DNA from: Streptomyces violaceusniger
GTDB lineage: Bacteria; Actinomycetota; Actinomycetes; Streptomycetales; Streptomycetaceae
Assembly: GCA_005405945.1 (NCBI GenBank)
Contig: BJHW01000001.1
Location: 9,169,451-9,233,450, forward strand
Reading direction: 5' to 3'
Length of the DNA stretch: 64,000 nucleotides
Shown: piece by piece, positions 1 through 12,600 of the stretch
How positions within the stretch are numbered: the stretch's first letter is position 1
Layout of the letters: each line of letters opens with the position of its first letter
Translations under genes and position numbers: made by a program
Notes under the pieces: generated by a model
What the model was told of the DNA's origin: nothing
The model's input: the letters and a program-made list of their open reading frames with translations, nothing else
Databases searched by the model: none

Positions 1-42
1 GACCGGCCCCAGACGCCCCCGTCCCGACCCCAGACGCCCCCG
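1..42. repeat. 21-bp-period repeat in the post-methyltransferase linker of NRPS B
   Basis: The 15-mer CCCCAGACGCCCCCG occurs at 7-21 and 28-42. On the minus strand it encodes a Gly/Ala/Ser-rich linker. The array may continue beyond the edge. Confidence 0.6.
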
Positions 43-3000
43 GACCGGCCCCCGGTGTCTCCGGAGCGGGCGCCTTGACCAGGACCACGTCGTAACGGTG
101 GCGGGTGAGTTCATTGCGCGCATGGCCACGTTTGATCCGCACATCGACCGCCGCTACCTCGGGCAGCCGGGACGGCAGGGTGGCGAAGAGGGCCGGGTCG
201 ACGACGAGTTCGCGCTCCTGCCGGATCGCCTTGTCGACGGTGGCCCGGAGGCTTTCGTTCGTCGTGCCGGGCGCCGCCTGGGCCAGGGCGACGGCCGTGG
301 CGAAGCAGCGGAGCAGACGGGCGTTGCGCACATCACCGATGAAGATCCGGCCACCGGGCGCGAGCAGCCGCATCGCCCCGGCCACCACCTCGACCAGGTA
401 CTCCACACCGGGGAAGTACTGGACGACCGAATTGAGCACGATGGTGTCGAACCGGTCGGCGGGCAGACCGGTGAAGTCGGCCGCGGGCTGGCAGCGCAGC
501 TGTGTGCGGTCCGCCAGGGCCGGATCGCCCGCGATCCGATCGCGCAGGTGGCCGATGACCGCAGGAGACACATCGGTGGCCCAGTACGCCTCGCAGCGCG
601 GCGCCAGGCGCGCCATGAGGAGCCCGGTGCCGACTCCGATCTCCAGCACCCGGCACGGCTCCAGCTCCGTGATCCGGTCGACGGTCGTGGTCAGCCACTC
701 CCGCATCTCCGGGAGCGGAATGGGCCGCTGGTCATAGCTGCTGTCCCAGCCGACGAAGTCCTCCCGCAGGACGGTCGTGGCGCGGTCCCGGTACAGCGAC
801 TCGTAGACCGTGCGCCACTCCTCCACCTGCCGGCCGGCCAGGTCGCCGTCGGGGCCGGACCGGTGCGCGGGCACCGCGTAGGCCACCAGGCGCCGGTGGC
901 CGGGACGGTCCTCGCGGACGGTCGCGGCCGCCTGCGCCACGTCGGGATGTGCCGTCAGCGCGGCCTCGATCTCACCGAGTTCGATACGGAAGCCCCGCAC
1001 CTTGACCTGGTCGTCCGCGCGTCCCACGAACTCCAGACGGCCGTCGCCGCCCCACCGCACGAGATCGCCCGTGCGATACATCCGGGTGCCCGCCGGGCCG
1101 AAGGGATCGGCGACGAACCGCTCGGCGCTCATCGCCGCACGTCCGGCGTACCCGCGCGCCAGCCCCGCCCCCGCCACATACAGCTCGCCCACCACCCCGG
1201 GCGGCACCAGCCGCAGCCCGGGACCGAGTACGTACACCGCCAGATCCGTCAGTCCCCGCCCGATGACACTCGGAGTCCCCGGTACGGCGTCCGCGTGGCC
1301 GAGCCGGCGGGCGGTGACGTGGACCGTGGTCTCGGTGATGCCGTACATGTTGACCACGGCGGGGGCGTCGTCGCGGTGGCGGACGTACCAGGCCGCCAGC
1401 CGGGCGGGGTCCAGGGCCTCCCCGCCGAGCACGACGTACCGCAGGGCCAGCTCAGAGCCCAGCGAGGGCAGGTCCTGGTCGGCGGCGATCAGCTGGTACA
1501 GGGCCGACGGCGTCTGGCACAGCACCGTGACCCCCTCGCGGACCAGCAGGCGCAGGACATCCTCGGGCGAGCGGGTCACCTCCTTGTCCGGCACCACCAG
1601 CCGCCCACCGTGCAGCAGCGCCCCCCACATCTCCCAGACGGAGAAGTCGAAGGCGTACGAGTGGAACAGACACCACACATCGGTCTCACCGAAGGTGAAC
1701 TGCTCCCGGGCGGCGCCGAACAGCCGCGCCACATTGCCGTACGGGACCTCGACGCCCTTCGGAGTGCCGGTGGACCCGGAGGTGTAGATGACATAGGCCG
1801 GGTGGCGGGCGTCGAGCGGAAACGCACGCTCGGCGTCGGACAGGTCGTGCGCCGGCAGGCTCCGCAGCCGGGCCACGGTGTCATCCGCCCCGAGGTCCAC
1901 GCGGTCCAGGCGGAACGGGCGGAACGGGCGGACCGGGCGCGTCACGGCCGGAACGCCCGGTGGCAGGTCTTCGACGAGGCCGTCCGTGGTCACCAGCAGC
2001 GTGGCACCGCTGTCGGCGAGGACGAAGGCGAGGCGCTCCGCGGGGTGGTCCGGATCCAGCGGGACGAACGCGGCCCCGGCCTTGAGGACGGCGAGAACGG
2101 CCACGACCATGTCGGCCGAGCGGGGGAGGGCGAGGGCCACCCGCGTCTCGGCTCCGGCACCCGAAGCCACCAGCAGCCGGGCGAGGCGGTTGGCACGCCC
2201 GTTCACCTCCGCGTACGTCAGCCTGGTGTCCCGGTGCACCACCGCGACGGCCTCGGGGTCCTGCGCACCTGCTCCTCGAACAGCAGTGGCAGCACCGCTT
2301 CCCTCCGCTCGGCGGGCTCCGTACGCGCCCCGCCCCATGTGCGCAGCATCAGCTCGCGCTCGCCCGGCGCCAGCGGATCGACCGTTCCGACCTGCGGATC
2401 GGTGTCCGACACCAGCATCCGCAACACCCGCAGCAGCCGCTCCGCGATCGACTCGACCGCCTCCCGCGCCAGCAGGTCCGGCTGGTAACCCATCCGGATG
2501 TGCAGCCGCTCTCCCGGAATCACCATGAGCGCCAGGGCGTAGTGGGTGGCGTCGTAACTGTCCACCGAGAGCGTCCTGAGCTCCGTGGTCGGATCCAGCA
2601 GCTTCCCCTCGTCGAGGGGATAGTTCTCGAACACGGTGGTGGTGTCGAAGATCTCGCCCGATCCGATGCCCGCCAGCCGCTGGATCTCCACGAGCCCCAG
2701 GTGCTGGTGGTCCAGGAGCCGCGCCTGCTCCTCCTGCAACCGGCTGAGCAGCGCGGACACCGGCTCGCGCGGATCCATCCGCAGCCGTAGCGGAACGGTG
2801 TTGATGAACAGCCCCACCATGGATTCCACACCGGGGATCTCGGCGGGCCGTCCGGAGACCGTGGTGCCGAACACCACATCGTCACGCCCGGTCAGTCGGC
2901 CCAGCAGAATCCCCCACCCGGCCTGCACCAGCGTATTGAGGGTGAGCCCCAATTGCCGGGCCCGCAGGGAGAGTTGGTTGGCCAGCTCGGCGGGCAGGTC

Positions 3001-3683
3001 GAACGAGAGCTCCTCCGGGGGACCGTGGTCCGGCCGGGGGCCGCGGACGTGAGCAGAGTGGGCTCCTCCAGCCCCGCGAGCGCCTCGCGCCACGCCTCGC
3101 GCGCCGCGTCGCGGTCCTGGCGTCCGCACCACTCCAGATAGGTGCGGTAGGGCACCGCCCGGGGGAGCGCCGCCTCATCGCCGTTGTGGTCGTAGAGGGC
3201 GAAGTACTCCTGGACGACCAGGGGCAGCGACCATCCGTCGAGCAGAATGTGATGGTGCGTCACGACGAGCTGGAAGCGGTCGTCGCCCAGCCGGAAGAGC
3301 GCGAACCGGATCAGGGGCGGACGCGCGAGGTCGAAGCGGGTGCCCCGGTCCTCGACCAGCCACCGCTGAAGCGCCCCGCGTCGCTCCTCCTCGTCCAGCT
3401 CCCTGAGATCGGCCTCGTGCCAGCGGAGGGGCACTTCGCGGGGTACGAACTGGACGGGCTGCGAGAGGCCATGGTGCAGAAAACCCGCCCGGAGCGGCGG
3501 ATGTCGCCGTACGAGCGCTTCGGCCGCCCGCCGGAACCGTGCGGGATCGGCGGGTCCTTCGAGCTCGAAGGAGAGCTGCACCAGATAGACATCCGGTGCG
3601 GCGTCGTCGTACACGGCGTGGAACAGCAACCCCTCCTGGACCGCGGTCAGCGGGAGGACGTCTTCCAGCTCGCGCTTGTCCAT
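1..3683 (-). CDS. NRPS B, 5' part: C-A-nMT, runs off the left edge
   Basis: Nonribosomal peptide synthetase; cytoplasmic assembly-line enzyme. The ATG at 3683-3681 overlaps the TGA of NRPS A by one base (TGATG), implying translational coupling. The N-terminus leads straight into a condensation domain (LTAVQEGLLFH; HHILLDGWS), fitting acceptance of a chain from the epimerisation domain that ends NRPS A. An adenylation domain follows (YTSGSTGTPKG near 1780-1750, NMYGITETTVH near 1350-1315, YRTGDLVRW near 1080-1055). Its A8 motif GFRIELGEIE is followed by an inserted methyltransferase (VLEIGVGTG near 650, RNELTRHRYDVV near 100). The pocket reads D-F-W-C-V-G-M-V-H, threonine-like but with Cys where Thr pockets have Asn or Ser. 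Two single-base losses, near 3022 and 2262, break the frame; beyond 2262 it stays open to the edge. T domain and any later modules lie outside the window. Confidence 0.9.
60..850 (-). other. N-methyltransferase domain inserted in the A domain of NRPS B
   Basis: SAM-dependent N-methyltransferase placed between core motifs A8 and A10, the usual site for nMT insertion. Visible: VEEWRTVYESLY entry helix, DFVGWDSSYDQRPIP, SAM loop EIGVGTG, NSVVQYFPGVEYL, FIGDVRNARLL and RNELTRHRYDVV. Coordinates run along the minus strand. It would methylate the amino group of the residue bound by this module. The linker after it carries a 21-bp-period repeat at the left edge. Confidence 0.85.
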
Positions 3684-6600
3684 CAGGCGTTCCTCCACCA
3701 GTCTTCGAGGTTGTCGATGTCGTGTTGGGTGAGGGTGAGGAGGGGGAGGTCGGAGGGGTGTGGCCGCCGGTGTGGTGTTGGGTGTGGGTGGTGAGTGCTT
3801 TGAGTGCGGTGTGCCAGTGGTGGGCGAGTTGGGTGATGTGGTGGGTGGTGTGGTGGTGGGGGTTGTAGGTGAAGGTGGTGGTGAGTTGGGGTCCGTGGGG
3901 GTGTCTTGGGTGTGGGCGTTGATTTCGAGGGGGTGTGGTGGAGTTGGTGGGGGTCGGTGTTGCCGTTGAGGGGGGTGGTTTCGGGTGCGTGGGGCCAGGG
4001 TTGGGTGGTGGTTTCTGTTGGGGTTGTGGTTGGTGTGGTTGGGGTTGGTGTGGGTGTGGTGGGGGTGTAGCGGCCGAGGTAGTTGAAGGTGGTGGGGGTT
4101 GGGGAGGTGGGTGAGGTGGGGTTGGGTGGTGGGGTTGAGGTGGCGGAGGAGTCCGTAGCTGGTGCCGTGGTGGGGTGTGGTGTGGAGGGTTTCTTTGATG
4201 GTTTTGATGGCGGTGCCGAGGTGGGGTGTGGTGTGGGTGATGTCGTGCCAGGTGGCGGGTCCGGGGTGGAGTCGGGTGGGGTGGAGGGTGGTGAACCAGC
4301 CGATGGTGCGGGTGAGGTCGAGGTGGGGGTGGGTTCGTGGCGTCCGTGGCTTTCGAGGTTGATGAGGATGCCGTCGTGGGGGTTGGTGTTGTTGGTGTGG
4401 GTGAGTGCGAGGGTGAGGGCGGTGAGGAGGATGTCGTTGATGCCGGCGTGGTAGGTGGTGGGTGTGGTGGTGAGGAGGGTTGGGTGTGTTCGGGTGGGAG
4501 GGTGGTGGTGTGGTGGTGTAGTTGGCTGGTGGGGATGGGTGTGGGTGTTGGGTGTGGTGTGGTGTGGGGGTGGGGTTGGAGGGTGTGGGTCCAGTGGTGG
4601 AGTGTGGTGGTGTGGGTGGGGTGGTGGGCTTGTTGGGTGAGGTAGTGGGCCCAGGTGCGGTAGGAGGTGGGGACGGGTTCGAGGGGTGGGTCGTTTGGTG
4701 TGGGGTGGTGGTAGGCGTGGGTGAGGTCGGGGGTGAGGATGCGCCAGGAGACGGCGTCGATGACGAGGTGGTGGGCGAGGAGGAGGAGTCGTCCGGGGGT
4801 GGTGGGTCCGAGGGTGAGGTGGACGGCTTGGAGCATGATGCCGTGGGCGGGGTCGAGGCGGGTTTGGGCGGTGGTTTGGTGTTCTGTGATGGCGGTGGGG
4901 ATGTCGGGGTGGTCGGTGAGGTCGGCGTGGTGGAGCAGGTTTGCGGCGTTGATGCTGCCGGGCGGCGGTATCCGCAGCTCGCCTTCACCCTCTGCGCTGT
5001 TGAGGGTGAGGCGGAGGATGTCGTGGTGGTCGATGACGGTTTGCAGGGCGGTGGCAAGACGCTGTGGGTCGAGGTTGGCGGGGACGGTGAGCAGGACTGA
5101 TTGGTGGTAGGTGGTGAAGGGTCCGCCGCGTTCGAAGAGGTCTCGCATGATGGGGGTGGCGGGGAGGGTGCCGGTGCCGTTTTCGTGGCGGGCTGGTGTG
5201 GTGGTGGGGATGTGGGTTGCTGCGGTGGTGAGGGCGGCGGGGGTTTGGTGTTGGAAGATCTGTCGGGGTGTGAGGAGTAGTCCTTCTTGGCGGGCACGGC
5301 TGACGAGTTGGATGGACAGGATGCTGTCGCCGCCCAGAGCGAAGAAGCCGTCCTCAGGTCCGGCCTCGGGTATGGCCAGTATGTCGGCGAACAACTGGCA
5401 CAGTGTGCGTTCGTGCACGTCGGCGGGGGCCCGTTCGCTGGTGCCCTCCGTGCTGGGGATAGGTAGGGCGGTGTGGTCGAGTTTGCCGTTGGGGGTCAGT
5501 GGCAGGTGTTCCAGCGGGACGTAGTGGGAGGGGATCATGTGGTGGGGGAGCCGGTCTGCTAGCTGGGCCCGGATCTCGGCTGCGGGTGGTGGCTCGGCCC
5601 CAGCTCGCGCGGGCGTGAGGTAGGCGACGAGACGACGGTCGCCGGGGCGGTCCTCGCGGACGGTCACCACGGCCTGCCCAATACCCGGGTGTGTGGTGAG
5701 TGCGGCTTGGATCTCTCCCGGCTCGATGCGGAATCCACGGACCTTGACCTGCTCGTCGGCCCGCCCGCAGAACTCCAGCTGACCGTCGGCCGTCCACCGC
5801 ACCAGGTCCCCGGTGTGGTACATCCGCTCCCCGCCACCGGTACCGTACGGGCAGGCCACGAACCGTTCCGCGGTCAGCCCTGGCCGCGCCCAGTACCCCC
5901 GCGCCACCCCGCACCCCGCCACGTACAACTCGCCCACCACACCCACCGGAACCAACCCCAACCCCGCATCCAGCACGAACACTCGGGAGTTCGGCACCGG
6001 GGAGCCGATCGGCACCGAGGTGTGCGCTGCCCCGTCGGAGTGCCACACCGTGGCGTAGACGGTCGCCTCGGTGGGGCCGTAGGCATTGGCGATGCGCGCC
6101 TCGGGGAACCGGGACTGCGCGGTGGCCAGCAGCTGGGGGAGAGGGCTTCGCCCGCCAGGACGATCGTGTCGAGAGATGGGCCTTCAGCCTGGTGGTGGGC
6201 GGAGAGCAGGCTCGCCAGGACCGAGGGAACGGCACTGAGCAGACCACCGGCCCCCAGCAGCCCCGGGTCGGCGGCTGCGGACAGCAGATCGGGGACGAGC
6301 CGCACCGTGCCGCCGAGCGTGAGCGGCACGAGCAGTTCGAAGACGGAGACGTCGAAGCTGAAGGATGTCGTCGCCCTCACCTGCGCCAACCGGTCCGCGC
6401 CGAGGTCGTCCCGCGCCCAGGCCACCAGGTTCACCACATTGGCGTGAGAGACGACCACCCCCTTGGGCGTGCCCGTCGAGCCCGAGGTGTAGATGACGTA
6501 CGCCGGATGCGCGGGAGCCAGCGGTGTCGGCCGTTCGTCGTCGGACACGTCCGCCGGGTCGTGGCGTTGCGAGTGGGCATGGGTGTCGTCGGTGTCGAGG

Positions 6601-9600
6601 AGGAGCCAGGGCAGTGTGGCGGCGCTGGTGGGGAGGGTGTTGGCGAGTGTGCTCGTGGTGATGAGCAGAGTGGGTTCGCTGTCGTGGAGCATGAAGGCGA
6701 TGCGGTCCGGTGGGTAGCCGGGGTCGAGGGGACGTACGCGGCCCCGGCCTTGGTGACGGCCAGCACAGCGGTGATCAGCTCAGAGGAACGTGGCAGGGCC
6801 AGGGCGATGCGGGTTTCCGGTCCGGCGCCGCGCCCGATGAGCAGGCGGGCCAGCCGGTTCGCGCGGGCATTGAGGTCCGCGTAGGTCATTGTCTCGCCCT
6901 CGAAGACCACCGCCGTGGCCTGCGGGGTGCGTGCCGCCTGCTCCTCGAACAGCTCCGGCAGCACCCGTCCCGCCCCAGCCGCCGCCACCGAGGCACCCGT
7001 ACCCCATCCCAGCAGCCGCCCCCGCTCGTCGTGGCCGAGGAGGTCGATCCGGCTCAGGGACTGGTCGGGACCGTCCGCGACGGCGTCCAGCACACGCAAC
7101 AGGCGGTCGACGATCGCCAGGGCCGTGTGGCGCTCGAAGAGGTCGGTGGCGTACTCGAGGCTGCCCCGGATGCCGTTCGGCTCCCCGCCCTCGGCGGTGT
7201 GCGTCTCCGCGAGCGCGAAGGCCAGGTCGAACTTGGCCGTGTCGGTGGCCACCTCCAGCGGCTCGGCGGCCACTCCCGGCAGGGACAGCTCGGTCGCCCG
7301 AAGGTTCTGGAAGGTGAGCATCACCTGGAACAGCGGGTGCCGGGCCAGGGACCGGACCGGGTTGACCGCCTCCACCACGCGTTCGAACGGCACCACCTGA
7401 TGCGCGTACGCGGCTCCGTCCGTCTCCCGCACCCGTTCCAGGAGGGTCAGGAAGTCCGGGTCCCCGCTGGTGTCGGTGCGCAGCACCAACGTGTTGACGA
7501 AGGGGCCGACCAGGTCGTGCACGGCCACCTCGTCCCGGCCGGCGAACGCCGTGCCCAAGGGGATGTCCGTCCCGGCGCCGAGCCGTGTCAGCAAGGCCGC
7601 GAGGGCGGCCTGGACCACCATGAACACGCTGGCGTCCCGGGCGCGGGCCAGCCGGGCCAGCCTCCGGTGCAGCGGGGCCGGAACGGTGATGTCCACGGTC
7701 GAGCCCTGGTGTCCGGCCACCGGTGGCCGCGGCCGGTCCGTCGGCAGCGGGAGCTCTTCGGGCAGCTCCGCGAGCGTCTCCTTCCAGAACGCGAGCTGCC
7801 GGGAGAGCACACTGTCATCCCGGTCCTCCGCTCCCAGCACCTGGCGCTGCCAGAGCCCGAAGTCCGCGTACTGCAGCGGCAGTTCGTCGCTCCAGTCGGG
7901 TTCCGAACCGGCCGTCCGGGCCCGGTAGGCGGTGGTGAGGTCGGCGAAGAGCGGTTCCAGCGACCAGCCGTCGGCCGCGATGTGGTGGACCACCACGAGC
8001 AGCACATGCTCCTCGTCGCCCTGCGGGAACAGGCTTATGCGCAGCGGCAGTTCGGTGGCCAGGTCGAAGCCACGCCCGGCCTCCTCCGCCAGCGCCGTCC
8101 GGAGTGTGGTGTTCGGCGCGCCCTCGGGTGGAGGCGCATCCCCGGTCGCATCCCCGGCCGAGGACCCGGTCGCATCCCCGGCCGAGGACCCGGCCGCGTC
8201 CCCGCCCGTGTCCGTTTCGTCGGCCACCGGCCGCAGGTCCCGCACGACGGCGTGCAGCGCGGACCGGGCCGCGTCCGGGCCCAGGACCCGCTGCCACGGC
8301 CGGCCGTCGTCCCCGTGCGGATAGACGGTGCGCAGCACCTCGTGCCGGGCCACGACGTCCCCCGCCGCAGCCATCAGCGCCTCCCGGTCCAGCGGGCCGC
8401 GGAGCCGCAGGCCGACCACGATGTTGTAGGTCGCCGCCCGGTCGCCCTCCAACTCCTGCAAGAACCACAGCCGTTGCTGGGCGTACGACAGCGGCAGGCG
8501 GCCCGTACGCGCCATCGGCCCCAGCGGCGGGCGTGCCACGTCCCGTTCCGCGCCCTGGAGCGCCGCCGCCAACCGCTCCACCGTCGGTGCCTGGAACACC
8601 GCACGGATGCCCAGGTCGACGCCGGTGCGGGTACGGACCTGCCCCATCAGCCGCATCGCGAGCAGCGAATGCCCGCCCAGCTCGAAGAAGCTGTCCGCCA
8701 CGCCCACCTCGGGCAGGCCCAGCACCTCGGCGTACAGCGCGCACAGCAGCCGCTCCCAGGGAGAGGCCGGTGGCCGGCCGGTGTCCGGGGTGCCGACGGG
8801 GCCGGGCGTGGGCAGCGCCTTGCGGTCCAGCTTCCCGCTCGACGTCAGCGGCAACGCGTCCAGAGGCACCACCGCCGACGGCACCATGTGTTCCGGCAAC
8901 CGCTCGCGGAGCCAGGAGCGCAGCTCGGCCGGGGCCGGTTCCTGACCCGGCCGGGCGACGGAGTAGGCGATGAGCCGAGGGTCACCCGGCCGGTCCTCGC
9001 GGACCGCCACGGCGGCCCGCGCCACCCGCGGATGCGATGCCAGCACCGCCTCGATCTCTCCCGGCTCGATCCGGAATCCCCGCAGCTTGACCTGGTGGTC
9101 GGCCCGGCCGAGGTACTCCAGCCGCCCGTCCCCGTCCCATCGCACCAGGTCACCGGTGCGATACATCCGTGACCCGGCCGGGCCGTACGGATCGGCCACG
9201 AACCGCTCGGCGGTCAGGCCGGGACGGTCGAAATACCCGCGGGCCACACCCGTTCCCGCGATGTGCAGCTCGCCCACCACACCCGGCGGCAGCAGGCCCA
9301 GGTGCCGGTCCAGGACGTACCCGCGCGTGGTGTCCAGCGGTGTCCCGATCCGCGGCGTGCCGTCGTCATCGGCGCGGACGGCGCCCGTGGTGGACCAGAC
9401 CGTGGTCTCGGTGGGCCCGTACAGGTTCACCACCTCGGCACCGAGCGCGAGCAGCCGCCGCGCGAGCGGGGAGGGCAGCGCCTCGCCACCGCTGAGGACC
9501 CGCACCCCCGACAACACCCTCGGCGGGTCCTCGCCGTCGGACACCTCGCCGAGCACCGCCTGCCACAGTGTGGGCGTGGCCTGCGCCATCGACACCGCGT

Positions 9601-12600
9601 GGCGGTCGATCAGCCCCAGCAGAGCGGCCGGATCGCGGGTCTGGCCCGCCGAGGCCAGGACGATACGCGCCCCCGCCACGAGCGGCATGAACCACTCCAC
9701 CGCCACCACGTCGAACGATGGCGTGGAGGCCGCCAGCACCGCGTCCGACCCGGTGAGCGGGGTGCGCCGGGCCATGGCCCGCAGGAACCGGCCGAGACCG
9801 CTCCGGGACGCCACCACACCCTTGGGCCTGCCGGTGGAACCGGAGGTGTAGAAGAGGTGCGCGGGGTGGTCCGGCAGTAGCGGACACCCGCGGTCCGCGT
9901 CCGTCAGATTGCCCGCCCCCGCTTTCGCCAGCCGGTCCGCCGTGGCCTCCGCGTCCAGCAGCAGGCGTGGCACCGTGACCGCCTCCGCGGGCAGGGCCTC
10001 GGCGATCGCCACGGTCGTCACCAGGAGGGCCGGGCGGCTGCCGGTGAGCATGAAGGCCACGCGCCGCGTCGGGTAGTCCGGGTCCACGGACACGAAGGCG
10101 GCACCCGCCTTGAGGACGGCCAGCGCCGTGATGAGCAGGTCCGGGCCACGGGTCAGGGAGAGGGCGACCCGGGTCTCGGGCCCCGCGCCCGCCGCGACGA
10201 GCACCCGGGCCAGCCGGTTCGCCCGCGCGTTCAACTCCCCATAGCTGAGCCGCTGTTCCTCGAACACCACGGCCACGTCGGCCGGCGTGCGCTCAACTTG
10301 GCGCTCGAACACCTCAGGCAGCAGCACCGTGTCATCGGCTCCGGCCACGCCGGGCGAGGCGTTGCCCCACTGCCGCAGCAGGCGCTCCCGCTCGGTCGGA
10401 GCCAGCACGTCGAGCTGCGCCACCGTCCGCTCCGGGGCGTCCGCCACGCTCTCCAGCACCCGGACCAGGCGGCGCGCGAGCTCCCGTACGGCCGAGTGGC
10501 CGAAGGCATCGGGGCGGTAGCCCAGTTGCAGCCGCAGGGACTCGCCCGGGATGACGACCAGGGCCAGCGCGTAGTGGGTGGCGTCCCGGCCGGTGCTGCC
10601 CACCACCCGCAGCCCGTCCTCCGGCGCGCCGACCCGCTCGGGCCGCACCGGATAGTTCTCGAAGACCAGCACCGTGTCGAAGAGCTCGCCGGCCCCCGTG
10701 AGTGCCTGCACCTCGATCAGCCCCAGATGCTGGTGCTCCGACAGCGCGGCCTGCCGCTCCTGCACCTCCTCCAGCAGGTCCAACAGCCGCTGTTCTGGGG
10801 TGAGTTGCACCCGCACCGGCAGGGTGTTGATGCACAGGCCGACCAGCGACTCGACACCGGGCACCTCCGGTGGCCGCACCGCGGCCGTGGCACCGAACAC
10901 CACATCGTCGCGGCCGGTGAGCCGGCCCAGCAGCAGGCCCCACGCCACCTGCACGAGGGTGTTCAGCGTCAGCCCCGAGGAGCGGGCGCGCCGGGTCAGC
11001 CGTGCCGTCAACCCGGCGGGCGCATCCAGGCAGAACTCCCGGGGACCACCGCCGTGCGACCGTACGCCTCCGGGGCCAGCAACGTCGGCTCCGCCACCCC
11101 GGCCAGCGCCTCGCGCCACGCCGCCCGGGCGGCGGTGGCGTCCTGCGCGGTGAGCCAGGCGAGATAGTCGCGGTACGCCGCCGGGCGGGGCAGCAGAGCG
11201 TCGTCCCCGGCCTCCCCGTACAGGAAGAACAGCTCCTGCACCAGGACCGGCGTCGACCAGCCGTCCAGCAGGATGTGGTGGTGGGTCATCACCAGACGAC
11301 TGCGCCCACCGGCGAGGTGGAACAGGGTGAACCGCATCAGTGGCGGCCGGGTGAAGTCGAAGCGCGTGGCGCGGTCCTCGGCCAGCCAGCGCTCGTACTC
11401 CCCGTCCTGCTCGGCGGGGGAGAAGGCGCCGAGGTCGATCTCCTGCCACGGGGTCGGCGCATGGCGGGGCACGACCTGGACCGGCCTGGACAGGCCGTGG
11501 TGGAGGAACCCGGCCCGCAGATGGGGATGGCGGATCAGCAGAGTGTCCACCGCCTGCCGGAAGCGGACGCTGTCGACGTCGCCCTCGAGGTCGAAGGCGA
11601 ACTGCACCAGATAGACGTCCGGGGCGGCCTCGTCGTACACGGCGTGGAAGAGCAGCCCCTCCTGCAGCGCGGTCAGCGGCAGTGTGTCGACGGCACCGGG
11701 AAAGCTCCGCTCGACCGCGGCCACGTCCTCGGTGGTGAGGGAGAGCAACGGGGGCGTGGCGGCGGCCGGGGCGCCGGTAGCGGCCGGGGCGCCGGGCGGT
11801 GAGGTGAGGCGCGCCAGGGCGGCGGGGGTCTGGTGCTGGAAGACCTGGCGGGGGGTGAGCACCAGCCCCTCGCGGCGGGCGCGGCTCACCAGCTGCATGG
11901 ACAGGATGCTGTCCCCGCCCAGGGCGAAGAACCCCTCCTCCACGCCTGGTTCCGGCACCCCCAGCACCTCGGCGAACAGACGGCACAGGACCGCTTCGCG
12001 CGGTGTCGATGGCGGGCGTCCACCGGCCCCTTCGGCGCCCCGGGCGGGCGCGGGCAGCGCCGCGCGGTCGAGCTTGCCGCTCGGGGTGAGGGGCAGCGCG
12101 TCGAGGATGACGACCGTGGAGGGCACCATATGGGCCGGTAGCCGCTCGGCCAGATACGACCGCAGCTCCTCCGGCGGCGTATCGCGGTGTTCCGGGCTGG
12201 TGGTGGTGTAGGCGATGAGGTGTTTGTTGTGGTGGTGGTCGTGGTGGAGGGTGGCGGCGGCGTGGGTGATGTGGGGGTGGGTGGTGAGGGTGTTTTCGAT
12301 TTCGCCGAGTTCGATGCGGTAGCCGTGGAGTTGGATTTGGTTGTCGGTGCGGTGGTGGTAGTGGAGTTGGTGGGTGGTGGGGTGTTGGTGGGCGAGGTCG
12401 CCGGTGCGGTAGAGGCGGGTGCCGGGTGGTCCGTAGGGGTTGGCGATGAAGTGGGTGGCGGTGAGGGTGGGGTTGTTGTGGTAGTTGCGGGCGAGGGTGG
12501 GTCCGGTGATGTAGAGCTCGCCGGGGTGTCGGGTGGGGTGGGTTGGAGGTGGGTGTCGAGGAGGTGGGTGGTGAGGTGGGGGAGGGGTTGGCCGATGGGG

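Larger units (their letters stand above)
3730..8490 (-). other. NRPS A module 4: C-A-T-E
   Basis: A classical LCL-type C domain (LSYAQQRLWFL; VVHHIAADGWS), an A domain (YTSGSTGTPKG; FDVSVFELL; NAYGPTEATVY), a T domain FFALGGDSILSIQL and an epimerisation domain (LLAHHLVIDAVSWRIL; TRTIGWFTTLHP; FNYLGRYT after frame repair). Pocket by eye: D-V-F-S-V-A-A-V-Y. I cannot assign it firmly; piperazate-type codes, as I recall them, also begin DVF, which is only a lead. The E5-type motif reads LESHGRHE where the E domain of NRPS C has VEGHGRE. The E domain is Thr/His/Pro-rich because its DNA is strongly strand-skewed. Confidence 0.8.

Noticed and set aside
98..2488. A 796-codon open frame on the plus strand over NRPS B
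   Set aside because: It is the shadow of the C-A-methyltransferase coding frame on the minus strand; its product is Arg/Gly/His-rich with no domain, while the minus frame shows all A and MT motifs.
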